Source of the DNA: Scortum barcoo
Lineage: Eukaryota; Chordata; Actinopteri; Centrarchiformes; Terapontidae
NCBI GenBank assembly: GCA_023238725.1
Contig: CM041546.1
Location: 20,282,085 to 20,346,084 of the forward strand
Reading direction: 5' to 3'
DNA: 64,000 nucleotides
A program made the position numbers and the translations under genes. Shown one piece after another: positions 1-8,615 of the stretch. Under the pieces are notes generated by a model. The model had not been told where the DNA came from. It saw only the letters and a program-made list of their open reading frames with translations, and made no database searches. Numbering within the stretch: position 1 is the stretch's first letter; every line of letters starts with the position of its first letter.

Positions 1-482
1 AGAGGGTGGTGAAAGCTGCTCAGCACATCACCAGGATGGAGCTGCCATCCATGGAGGACCTCTACACCCAGCAGAGTAGGAGGAAGGCTGCTTATCTGGC
101 CAACGGTACCACAGCATCCGAGCCTGCACCAGCTTCATCCCCAAGGCCATAAGACTTTTTAACTCCTCTTAATTGCACCATATCAGCACAATTTTCACTT
201 GATAGATTTTGCACCAATTTTTTCAACAGTACTATCTGTACTCTATTGTATATTATCTTTAGTTATATATTTTATTTTAGTTGTATAATTTACATTTATA
301 TTTTATTGCATTACTTAATTTAATTCTCTATTTTACTTTTATATCTATATTTTTGCTTGTGCATTTTTGTTCGAAATATCTTTTAGCAATGTTTTAGGCA
401 GCTCATTTAACTGCCAGCGACTACTCCATGTAATTGTTGTGAACATGTGACAAGTTTTGCATCTTGAGTCTTGAATCTTGAT
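1..482 (+). mobile_element. 3' end of a CR1/L2/Rex1-type LINE (start of copy A)
   Basis: The first ~170 bases read, with frame breaks, as the C-terminal tail of a non-LTR retrotransposon ORF2. Visible pieces are LPSMEDLYT and CLSGQRYHSIRACTSFIPKA followed by IRLFNSS and a stop. An AT-rich 3'UTR follows and ends at about 465-482 in the repeated tail TCTTGAGTCTTGAATCTTGA typical of fish LINEs. The element is cut by the left window edge. The same fragment stands in front of copy B at 8,122-8,614, so it belongs to the duplicated unit. The clade is assigned from general resemblance of the ORF2 end, not from a search. Confidence 0.75.
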
Positions 483-1050
483 ATTGTGCCGTAAACTCTC
501 AAACAAAGTCATAATTGGCCAAATAAGCACAAAGCAAATTCCCACACAATAAACCTGCAGCTTTCAAGCCCCCCGACTCCTCTGTATCATCAATGTGGCA
601 AATAAAGGCACCACAGATCACACAAAGACCAGAGGAAACAAATTCACACAGTAAAACACAAATATCACCTTAAAGTAGGTGTGCAGCGGCAATGAAATTC
701 CATCATGTATAAATTCAGGACTCAATTAATTATACATTCATTGAAAATGATACTGTATATTCTCATAGTCGACGGAAGCGCGTGGAGCAGCTATGAAATG
801 CCATCATGTAAACATTTTGGGCTGAATTAATTATACTTTACTCTGAATTGATATTCTCATAGTTGATGGAGGAATGCACTGATTCATATTTACTGTCTGC
901 AGTCATTTCTATTCATTATCTTAGATAGAAAACTTGATGCAGTAATGTTGACATAGTTCATCCTTTAATTGTGCTCTGGGTCAAGATGGTGTGAGCTCAC
1001 TGTGTGTGTTCACCATGATAGTAACACACATCACTCATCTATCTAAACAC
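483..1050. other. non-coding spacer upstream of gene A
   Basis: This is AT-rich DNA between the LINE tail and the promoter region. It contains a weak internal repetition: two blocks with CCATCATGTA, a TGAATTAATTATAC core and TTCTCATAGT, at about 700-770 and 800-860. No gene is visible. The short minus-strand ORF at 345-545 crosses the LINE tail and recurs unchanged in copy B at 8478-8678, which is expected from duplication and is not evidence of coding. Confidence 0.5.

Positions 1051-1082
<32 letters not shown>
1051..1082. repeat. CA microsatellite, copy A
   Basis: An uninterrupted CA dinucleotide run lies just upstream of the CRE cluster. It is longer here than in copy B (about 9186-9209), a normal length difference between duplicated microsatellites. 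Confidence 0.9.
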
Positions 1083-1085
<3 letters not shown>

Positions 1086-1094
1086 TCCATTCAC

Positions 1095-1270
1095 TGACAC
1101 ACGTCATCCATTTCCTGGGTATGTGCACGCGCGTCAGTAAAAGTCACGGACGTCCTGACGTCAGACCGAGGTGACGTCAGACCTTCAGGTCCTCTGATTT
1201 CCTGTTTCACACTCGGACTCGACGCAAGTTGACCTGAGGTGCGACCTGTCTGCTGAGAGTTGACGTCTTT
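1095..1270 (+). promoter_or_regulatory. putative CRE-rich promoter and leader of gene A
   Basis: Two full palindromic CRE sites (TGACGTCA) lie 8 bases apart at 1156-1163 and 1172-1179. CRE-like half sites lie at about 1101-1107 (ACGTCAT), 1147-1153 and 1261-1266 (TGACGT). A third full site is at 1731-1738 in intron 1. CREB/ATF bZIP factors bind this palindrome, so cAMP- or stress-responsive transcription is plausible, but that is inference. No clear TATA box was seen. From about 1200 to the proposed start codon at 1361 there is no earlier ATG, which fits a 5'UTR. Confidence 0.5.
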
Positions 1271-1360
1271 GATAGCTGATCACCTGGAAAGCTTCGCTGT
1301 TGGATACCTGAGCTGAAGAGAAACCCCGAGGGAACCTTCACCAACAACTACCTGTGGAAA

Positions 1361-4300
1361 ATGGCCTTTTTTCTTTTTGCAGGTAAGATAACTTTTCATT
1401 TTATGAAGAAAAGATAGGAAGTAAAGACATTTTGTTTAATGGTGGTGAATTGTTGAATATAATTTGAATTGTCCTGTGGGAAAAAAGGGACGTTTTCTCG
1501 GTGTAAAATGATTATTAGGTTAGCAAGAATGTGCTGAATTTTCCGGGAAAGGTGAAGAATGTGTTAACAGCTGTGTAGTGGTTTGAAAACACTATTATTT
1601 TTTGTTTTGGGGGTACCAAGTTTTTTAAATTGGTCGAAGACATTTTATTAAAAATGATTTTTCGTATGATGCCTAAAATGAGTTTGTCGGGTCACCATGG
1701 AGACGATGGAACTTTGAGGAGCAAACGTGTTGACGTCAGAACGTACAGGCGGAAACAAAGCAGGGCCCGTTCACACAGCAGCTTTACACACTGTACACAC
1801 ACTGTACACACACAGAGTTGATTATTGTGATTATTGAAGTTCAGCTTCAGATATCCGGACATGTTGTAGAGCGCTTTGTCATGCGGTGACTGTGCGCGTC
1901 CTGCGTCCAATATGCCGCCGTCTCCTCCAGACTACTCATGATTCATAAAGTGGAGATGAACCAAATATAAGCGACTGTTTAGCCAAGAAGGACATGTTGT
2001 TGTGTGCTTCATTTAGAGAAACTCCGTTGTTAACTGAGCGTGATTTAATCAGGGTACCTGAGGTTTGGTGTGCGTAAAAGGTTGTATGTGCGTCAAATGT
2101 CTTTTGTGTTCACGTTTTACTGTTTGTTGCAAACGAGTTTTAATTGAATTGAAATATGACACAGTGTGAAAGAATTTGGATTATAATTCAGACTAGTTTT
2201 AGTAAGATATGTTTTCAGAGGTTATAACATGAATGTGATTTTGTTTAGTTATGTTGTTAATGCGTGGGTTAAAGTGAGCGATTCCTCCCTGGTTGAGTAG
2301 AGACAGTAGTGCTGAATGTCCCTGAACTACTCTTCCAGCTCTTCAGTCCTTACTGCTACACCGAGCACGTCACAGGGGAAGATACAAATGAATATGATTT
2401 GGATCAGTTCATCACACTTTAACGTGCTGCAGACACACATTACCTGCAGAGTGTGACTTGTTTTATTCTTTCTTCCTCAGGCGCCTTGCCCTGGCCACCC
2501 CCTGCTGCCCCGCCAGCCCCTGGTGGCCAGGAGGAGGAGGAGGAGGAGGTCGACGTTGTTGGGCTGGATGAGGACGACCGTGCCGGTCCTCCTGCTCTCC
2601 CACCACCTGGTGAGGAGGAGCAGCACCAACAAGGTCCTGAGTTTCTTCCTGTTTACCTCCCTGTTCTCTACGCTGTTCCTGCTCCTGCTCAGCCTTTTCC
2701 TTTTGCTGCTCCTGAGCCTTTCGCTGGCCCTCCTGCTGCTCCTCGCCTTTATTTTCGCGTCTTAGCTCGCACTCGCGCTCACCCCTATGCTCGCCCTTAC
2801 GCTGCTCCTCCTGCTGCTCCTCCTGCTGCTCCTGAGCCTTTCCCTGCTCTTCCTGCTGCCTCATCCTGCTGCTCCTGAGCCTTTCGCTGCTCCTCCTGAG
2901 CCTTTCGCTGCTCCTCCTGCTGCTCCTGCTTCGCTCCTGAGCCTTTCGCTGCTCCTGAGCCTTTCGCTGCTCCTGCTGCTGCTCCTGAGCCTTTTGCTGC
3001 TCCTCCTGCTGCTCCTCGCCTTTATTTTCGCGTCTTAGCTCGCGCTCGGGCTCACCCTTATGCTCGCCCTTACGCTGCTCCTCCTGCTGCTCACCTTTAC
3101 CCTCATCCTGAGGTCTTCCTATCCTCCTCTCCTCCTCCTCCTTCTCCTCCTCCTCTCCTCCTCCCTCCTCCTTCTTTTCCTCCTCCTCCTCCTTCTCCTC
3201 CTCTCCTCTCCCCCTCCCTCTCTTCCTCCTTCTCCTCCTCCTCCTCCTCCTCCTCCTCCTCCTCCTCCTCTCCCCTCCTCTCTCCTCCTCCTCCTCCTCT
3301 CCTCCTCCTCCTCCTCCTCCTCTCCCTCCTCCTCCTCCTCCTCTTTTTTCTCCTTTATGTTGCTTTACTTTTTCTTCCTCCTCCTCCTCCTGCTCCTCCT
3401 TCTCCTCCTCCTTCTCCTCCTTCCCGTCCTTTTCATGGAGGATGAAGGGCAGTTTAATAACCTGTATGTCCAGTTAGTAGCCCACAGGTGCCACCTGAGG
3501 AGGACGAGGAGGGCCATGGGGAGGAGGGGCTAAAAGGCCCAGGTGGTTTGAGCAACTGGACTGGAAAGAGTTTTCAAAGACTAGAAGAGCCTGCAGGATG
3601 AATGCAGAGACTCCTTTTTGCTACTGATGTGTGGCAGGACCATCGATCGCCGTGGTAGCTCTTGCGTCTGGCAGGGCTGGTGACAGCCCAGGTAGCGTCT
3701 TGCACTGGGGTCTGTTACTTTTCTTTCTTTATTGGCGATGGATGGATGGATGAACCCTTTTTGACCCCCCGAGGGCTGGCCTTTGCATGTCTGGCAGGGC
3801 TGTCCACACCTCAGGTAGCGTCTTACACTGGGACCTCCTCATTTTTTCCACGGTGGCTGGATCGACTTTTCTTTCGCCTCCGCGTCTGGCAGGGCCGTCG
3901 ACACCCTGTGTTTCAAAAACCGAGTCATGTGTTCAGATGAACACGTTTCCTTCCTGCAACAACAGCAAAACTCATGGAGCTGCATCACCAAGTAAGCTCC
4001 ACGAGACAGTCTGTTAAAAACCTGCCACCATGAGGCGTCCGATTAGGAATGTCTCCTAAACATCTTCATCTGCAGGTTAAAAATTCCTCTTTGCAGCCTT
4101 AATAGGCCGAAAAATGTAAGTACGAATATCTGACTATAGAAAGTGACTATTTATTATGTTATTCAGTAATTCAAAGATTATTATATATCTTACTTAACTG
4201 ATTCTTTACTCCACCGCCTGAGCTGCTGCTGTTCACAGCGGCCCAAAAAGGGCAGTATGAACTCCTGATTCTTAAAGTAAGTAACCTAGAATAAGCTGTA

Positions 4301-4757
4301 ATATATTGACAGAAGGTAATGTATGCTATTTACTGTAGGCTACAGATAATGACCCATTTAGTATCACAAAAATACTAACCATAACTAACTATTGTTCATC
4401 TGTGTTTCCTCTGAGCCGCTGATGTTACTGCAGGACATCCAGGGTTTCCTTGAGGACAAAGAAGAAATGCTGCCACCCGACCCACCGGACAAGATGGAGA
4501 GCATACAAAGGTACAGCAACAATTAACGACAAATTTAACAGACGTTTCCTGGAAGTCTTAATATGACTTTTGTAATACACCAAAGATCTTACTCATTCCA
4601 TTGTGCTTTAAATCATTTTTATTTATTTACTGAATTATTTTACAGTGATGCCACGTTCCTGCAGTACATCCAGGGTTACCGAGACAAGGAAATAGAAGAC
4701 TTACTCCAGACCACATCAGAGGGAAGGCCGACCACCGGACCAGCCGGAGAGCAGTGA
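1361..4757 (+). CDS. candidate six-exon gene, copy A; acidic Pro/Glu-rich protein of unknown family
   Basis: I do not recognise this gene; the model is built from splice sites. Coding exons are 1361-1382, 2481-2609, 3893-3991, 4239-4276, 4434-4510 and 4646-4757, all GT/AG. Their phases fit together (22, 129, 99, 38, 77 and 112 nt = 477 nt, 158 residues plus TGA). The start is the first ATG of the leader, in good context (A at -3, G at +4). The protein begins MAFFLFAG, then a Pro/Ala stretch (9-21), six Glu (25-30), an acidic patch VDVVGLDEDD (31-40), PPALPPPG (44-51), a Ser/Thr/Cys-rich part (52-84), and a charged, possibly helical C-terminal half (85-158) including QYELLILK, GFLEDKEEMLPPDPP and FLQYIQGYRDKEIEDLL. 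No catalytic motif or clear membrane segment was found. Exon 3's acceptor is the least certain, because similar acceptors lie at 3674 and 3797. All sites recur in copy B. An alternative is a non-coding or differently framed transcript. Confidence 0.45.
1383..2480 (+). other. intron 1 of gene A
   Basis: The donor is GTAAGA directly after TTTTTGCAG, and the acceptor follows a pyrimidine tract ending TTCTTCCTCAG at 2480. The intron contains one full CRE palindrome (1731-1738) and short direct repeats of ACACACTGTAC around 1785-1815. Short ORFs on both strands (1630-1821, 1692-1910) are broken or altered in copy B by small indels, so I treat them as chance. Confidence 0.45.
2790..3060. repeat. 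minisatellite, unit near 30 bp, copy A
   Basis: The block is a degenerate tandem array of TCCTGAGCCTTTCGCTGC and CTCCTGCTG blocks. Translated on the plus strand it gives Leu/Ser-rich or Ala/Pro/Glu/Phe-rich peptides depending on frame, and on the minus strand Glu/Gln/Lys/Arg-rich peptides. The long ORFs here in several frames (2463-2864 minus, 2787-3038 plus) are products of the repeat and not independent genes. Confidence 0.8.
3113..3425. repeat. long homopyrimidine CTC/TCC tract, copy A
   Basis: About 300 bases are almost entirely C and T, mainly CTCCTC with TCTCC variants, interrupted near 3357-3370 by TATGTTGCTTTAC. The complementary strand is nearly all purine. ORF 3060-3533 (poly-Leu/Ser/Pro) is a consequence of this composition. 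Mirror-symmetric pyrimidine tracts of this length are known triplex (H-DNA) candidates. Confidence 0.9.
3666..3835 (+). repeat. tandem AG/GT cassettes before exon 3, copy A
   Basis: A block of the form TCTGGCAG, 17 bases, then GTAGCGTCTT is repeated: cassette 1 spans 3675-3691 and cassette 2 spans 3798-3814. A third TCTGGCAG, at 3885-3892, is the proposed exon 3 acceptor, but its downstream GT is lost. Each cassette is framed by CAG before and GT after it, so it could act as a 17-nt micro-exon or as a decoy. Between the cassettes are a short GGAT run (about 3737-3752) and a Pro/Leu-codable stretch. Confidence 0.6.
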
Positions 4758-5008
4758 TCATCTGTGCCTTAGTGGACTCATTAAGTGAGCAGCTTATTAA
4801 GATAAAAAATAAATATATTATAGAGACACAAAATCTTAACATGTAGTAGTCACTGTTAAAGATGAAGCCTGTGAATGTTTTGTAGACTAAAGTAACCTGT
4901 GACAGATAAATGTTGGGTACATTAGAGATGTTTAGTCTTGCAGGCCGACACTCTTATTGCAATACAAAGAGCACAAACATATTTACGTTCTTGTTTTTGG
5001 TATCACAG

Positions 5009-5175
5009 GTCAGGACCCCTCTCGTATCTTTGGAAACCCCGGGGCTCCTGAGAGTGGACGCAAACCAAACCACACAAAGGCATCATCCCAGCAGTCCACT
5101 GAGCACACTTTGTTACCATCATTCTCAATTTAACTTGGTTTCTTGTTGCTTCAAATAAAACACTCAGACATCTAA
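5009..5175 (+). other. terminal 3'UTR exon of gene A
   Basis: The acceptor is TTTTTGGTATCACAG, ending at 5008. A donor-like AA|GTGAGC lies at 4784/4785, 28 bases after the stop codon, so a UTR intron of about 224 bases is likely and too close to the stop to trigger decay. One frame of this exon is open for 40 codons and ends in LLPSFSI before TAA, but no donor upstream of the exon 6 stop would join it in frame. Confidence 0.4.
5154..5159 (+). terminator. polyadenylation signal of gene A
   Basis: A canonical AATAAA lies inside the terminal exon, followed by a GT-rich stretch (GTGATACTGTGTATTG) at about 5177-5192 that suits a downstream element. The hexamer is kept in copy B. Confidence 0.55.
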
Positions 5176-5402
5176 AGTGATACTGTGTATTGAGAGATGT
5201 TTGAACTTTGGTCATATTGGTTCATGTGAAGATTTTTAATTGTGTTGCAACACCTTTATGAAGGAATCATTTAATCATTTCAAGGGTAAAAGCCACTTTG
5301 GAAATTGAATTTACCTGCACCATATATATAAGATTATTATATATGATCTTTATACATTTAAACAACCTTCACTGCTACTAAGGTTGTTAAATCACAGTCA
5401 AC

Positions 5403-5473
5403 AAGTTTGTGTAACAGAAGTATTTCATAAATCATTTTTAATTAATTTATGAAATAGTTCTATTACACAAATT
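5403..5473. repeat. imperfect palindrome (hairpin), copy A
   Basis: The left arm 5403-5432 and right arm 5445-5473 are inverted copies (core ATTTCATAAAT / ATTTATGAAAT, extending outwards through TTTGTGTAA / TTACACAAA) around an AT-rich loop. In copy B the left arm is intact at about 13652-13682, but the right arm has lost roughly ten bases. Confidence 0.7.
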
Positions 5474-5519
5474 GAATTACTCTGAGTGTGTAAGACAAAC
5501 ATGATGCTTCCTCCACACA

Positions 5520-6160
5520 TACAACACTGCTAACAGCCATGTAAGGATGTGATGATCATTATATGAAAAAAAAGTATTGGATGGATAACAAATGGAGAAT
5601 TGCTTTCCTTGGATAACACTGGACAAAAAAAAAAGAAAAAAAACTGTCCAGAGGGCAGCACCAGAGGTACAGTCATGTTAACCAATCAAAAGTGTCTGTC
5701 CTCTGTAGGTGCCAGCTTCTCTCACGCTCAGCTCTTAACAGGCTGCTCAGTGTTCACCAGTCTGCTGTCAGTTTGTTAACATTTCAAATATATATTAAAA
5801 GGTGTTCAACATTTTAATGGAAACCAGCTGCTGTGGGAGAAAACAGGAGAAAGCTCAGTGCTTGATGGAGCCGCCAATCATCTTACAATCTGAAACATCA
5901 ACGTGTCGTCTGCAGAGCTGAGTGTGTAAAAGACCTTCTGTAGTGTTAAACTCACAAAATACACTGCCAGGTTAAAGAAAAAGACAGGAAGAGTTTGTAC
6001 CAACCAACACACACCTGATGGGTAACCAGTCTGTCCTTAAAGGCTTTTTCAAACTACAGACCATTTGTAAAAAAACAAACAAACAAACTAAATAAATAAA
6101 ATAATAATAATAAGAATAATAAGAATAAGAATAATACGAATAAGAATAAAAAAAAATAAG
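5520..6160. other. segment present in copy A and absent from copy B
   Basis: Homology between the copies stops near 5,525 and resumes near 6,165. The A-only DNA has no recognisable gene. It contains A-rich runs at 5625-5644 and an AAT/AATAAG-rich microsatellite at about 6085-6155. In copy B the matching point (about 13,767-13,830) carries a short TTATTA-rich filler. It could be an insertion in A or a deletion in B. Confidence 0.6.
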
Positions 6161-6540
6161 AACTTCATTGCGCCTTTCAAGCTGGGAGCACAAAGTGCTT
6201 TCCATAAAAAATATAAAACACTAAGAAATAAGAGAAACTTCAAGAACTACAAATAGAAATAAACTTCAAAAATGTATAAAAAAGTGCAGTTCAGTCAGCC
6301 AAAAGGTAGAACACAATAAAAGTAATTAAAATCTATTTAAAAACAGGTGGTCACGGAACACACATGTATCATGTAGTAAAATAATAACTTTAGTAAACTT
6401 TAGTAAGAGAATTGTGTTATTCATTGACTGCACTGGTTAAGAAGGGAATCCTGGAGGAAATGTATTAGTTTTATTTTCCATGGTAAGCAACAAATGGCAA
6501 AGAGCCTCAAGCAAAGTGACACAAACATTCATTTACTTTC
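6160..6540. other. distal homologous block of copy A
   Basis: This stretch matches 13,838-14,192 of copy B with clearly more mismatches and small indels than the gene region. It begins with TTTCAAGCTGGGAGCACAAA followed by GTGCTTTCC, which resembles the common fish repeat motif 'cacttttca...caaagtgcttt'. No gene is visible. Confidence 0.6.
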
Positions 6541-6794
6541 ACACAGTGCAGAGAGACCTTTTTAGCACTACATCATCTGTACACTTCTGTGCTATTTCAT
6601 TGAAAAATTATCCTTTTCACAATACAAATATCATTTAAAACCAACAAAGATTACTAAGAGTCTTTTTTTCTATCTCATTGAAAATGAAGGCTATAAATGT
6701 TGAGGTTATTATAGTAGCCATATAGCCATTATAGTGCAAATGTACTCAGTATTTCTTTGGCTCTGGGGTCAAAGGTCGTGCTCTGTTCAAAAAG

Positions 6795-7215
6795 TTCAAG
6801 GTCTGTGGCACTTGACAAGTGACCAGTGACTGTTCTGCCATCCACTCCACAAACACCATCATGTCAAAGTTTGCAGACAACACCACCATAGTGGGCCTCA
6901 TATCGGACAATGATGAGACCCACTACAGAGAGGAGATCCAGCACCTTACTCAATGGTGCTCAAACAACAACCTTGTTCTGGAACACCAGCAAGACCAAGG
7001 AGGTCATAGTGGACTACAGGAGGTCTAGGAGGACAGAGCATGCTCCTATCCTCATCCACAGAGAAGCAGTTGAGCGTGTCAACAATATGAAGTTCCTGGG
7101 CATCCACATCACATCTGACCTGACCTGGTCCATGAACACAGCTCATCCTGGTAAAGAAGGCTCAACAACAAAGACTCTTCTTCCTTCAGGAAGCTGAAAC
7201 GTGCTGGACTCTTCC
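6795..7215 (+). mobile_element. decayed LINE ORF2 fragment (reverse transcriptase C-terminal part)
   Basis: In two frames joined by a frameshift near 6985 the translation resembles a LINE ORF2 just after the RT catalytic core: FADNTTIVGLISDNDETHYR and HLTQWCSNNNLVL, then TKEVIVDYRR, then MKFLGIHITSDLTWSMNTAH. The expected active-site pair after FA is DD; here the second residue is N, so the copy is inactive as well as frameshifted. It lies in DNA present only in copy A (6,545-7,635) and matches the region upstream of the fragment at 7,930, so both may come from one element family. Confidence 0.75.
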
Positions 7216-7905
7216 ATCAACTCTGATGATTTAATGCATGAATTGATGCCGAATGGATCATGAATACCTGTTGCTCACCATGAATGAATGAACAAGTCGT
7301 CATTACTTGATGTGATTAGTACTGTTGCTGTGTTACTTCACAAGCTCACTGATCTGTGAGTAAGATGGATTTCAGTTACATCAAAGATTATTAAGACACT
7401 GCGTTTATGTTTGTTGTATAAATATAAATACATCTGACAGCCAGATTGATTAAATATGTTTGATTGTTTCATATTTCGATGAAAACATGAACTGCTCTGC
7501 TTTCAGAGAGGTTGATCACATCCGTGTGTCTGCAGTAAAGTTTTATGTGAGTGGAATCAAGTTCATTTGGCAACAGGTCATTTACTGTATGAACGGACTG
7601 TAAAGTAACCTGTCACAAGTCCGGCATTAAGGATTACTTCAATCTATGGTTTGTACCCTGATTATAAAGTGTTACATATTCAGCAGGAAAAAGACAACGC
7701 CAGAAAAAGGTCAAAAAAATCCGACAACACCGTTTGGTGAACATGTGAACATAGACTGCTTGATGAAATACAGACATGTGAATGAATGATAAATGGTGAT
7801 TTAAAGACATTATATATATATGTATATTCCTAACCAGTGATTCCATTTATTGCCTCAAGGCAAAAATAGTAGTAATAGTCATTTTTGGACTGACAAAGTA
7901 TCTAG
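7216..7905. other. copy A distal end
   Basis: No gene is visible. From about 7,640 to 7,905 the sequence aligns with 14,205-14,385 of copy B with many substitutions and a roughly 60-base gap. Homology ends at about 7,905, which marks the right edge of the duplicated unit on this side. Confidence 0.5.
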
Positions 7906-7929
7906 ACAGCCCAATATATATTCAGACCT

Positions 7930-8615
7930 GGACTCACCACACTGACTTTATCACTAAGTCAGCCAGACAGTGGCTCTTCTTCCTCCGTAAGCCACAGAGG
8001 TTCAACATGGACTGAAGGATACTCTGCAGCTTCTACAGGTCCACCATGGAGACGATCCTGACTGGCTGCATCATGGCCTGGAATAGCAGCTGCACCGCCC
8101 TCCTCAACCGTAAGGCTCTACAGAGGGTGGTGGAAAGCTGCTCAGCACATCACCAGGATGGAGATGGAGCTGCCATCCATGGAGGACCTCTACACCCACC
8201 CAGCAGTAGTAGGAGGAAGGCTGCTTATCTGGCCAACGGTACCACAGCATCCGAGCCTGCACCAGCTTCATCCCCAAGGCCATAAGACTTTTTAACTCCT
8301 CTTAATTGCACCATATCAGCACAATTTTCACTTGATAGATTTTGCACCAATTTTTTCAACAGTACTATCTGTACTCTATTGTATATTATCTTTAGTTATA
8401 TATTTTATTTTAGTTGTATAATTTACATTTATATTTTATTGCATTACTTAATTTAATTCTCTATTTTACTTTTATATCTATATTTTTGCTTGTGCATTTT
8501 TGTTCGAAATATCTTTTAGCAATGTTTTAGGCAGCTCATTTAACTGCCAGCGACTACTCCATGTAATTGTTGTGAACATGTGACAAGTTTTGCATCTTGA
8601 GTCTTGAATCTTGAT
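7930..8615 (+). mobile_element. 3' end of CR1/L2/Rex1-type LINE at the junction into copy B
   Basis: This decayed ORF2 tail shows FFLRKPQRFNMD, an in-frame stop, then METILTGCIMAWNSSCTAL and RKALQRVV, a frameshift, LPSMEDLYT, and CLSGQRYHSIRACTSFIPKA followed by IRLFNSS and a stop. It continues through the AT-rich 3'UTR to a TCTTGAATCTTGA tail at about 8614. From 8,122 onwards it matches position 1 of the window base for base apart from small indels (an extra GGAGAT near 8161 and an extra CCCA near 8197). Bases 7,906-8,121 would match DNA to the left of the window. Confidence 0.8.

Larger units (their letters stand above)
2610..3892 (+). other. repeat-dominated intron 2 of gene A
   Basis: The proposed donor is CACCTG|GTGAGG at 2609/2610 and the acceptor is GCGTCTGGCAG at 3892, after a moderate pyrimidine tract. 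The intron holds the Leu/Pro-coding minisatellite, the polypyrimidine run and the AG/GT cassettes. If the donor is skipped, exon 2 reads on to a stop at 2878 as a Pro/Ala-rich tail (141-residue ORF from 2453). Near the 3' side, 3434-3600 contains coding-looking pieces (EDEGQFNNLYVQLVAHRC in one frame, GLSNWTGKSFQRLEEPAG in another), so an extra exon here is possible, but a 1-base indel changes the frame between copies. Confidence 0.35.

Noticed and set aside
345..545. Identical 66-codon minus-strand ORF in both copies (also 8478-8678)
   Set aside because: It overlaps the LINE tail, and identity is explained by the recent duplication.
2463..2864. 133-codon minus-strand ORF rich in Glu, Gln, Arg and Lys, resembling a coiled coil
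   Set aside because: It is the complement of the CTCCTG minisatellite. Any frame of such a repeat stays open, and the copy B version is broken at different places. There are no splice sites or promoter on that strand.
3060..3533. 157-codon poly-Leu/Ser/Pro ORF
   Set aside because: It is a composition artefact of the homopyrimidine tract, which lacks stop codons in all three plus-strand frames.
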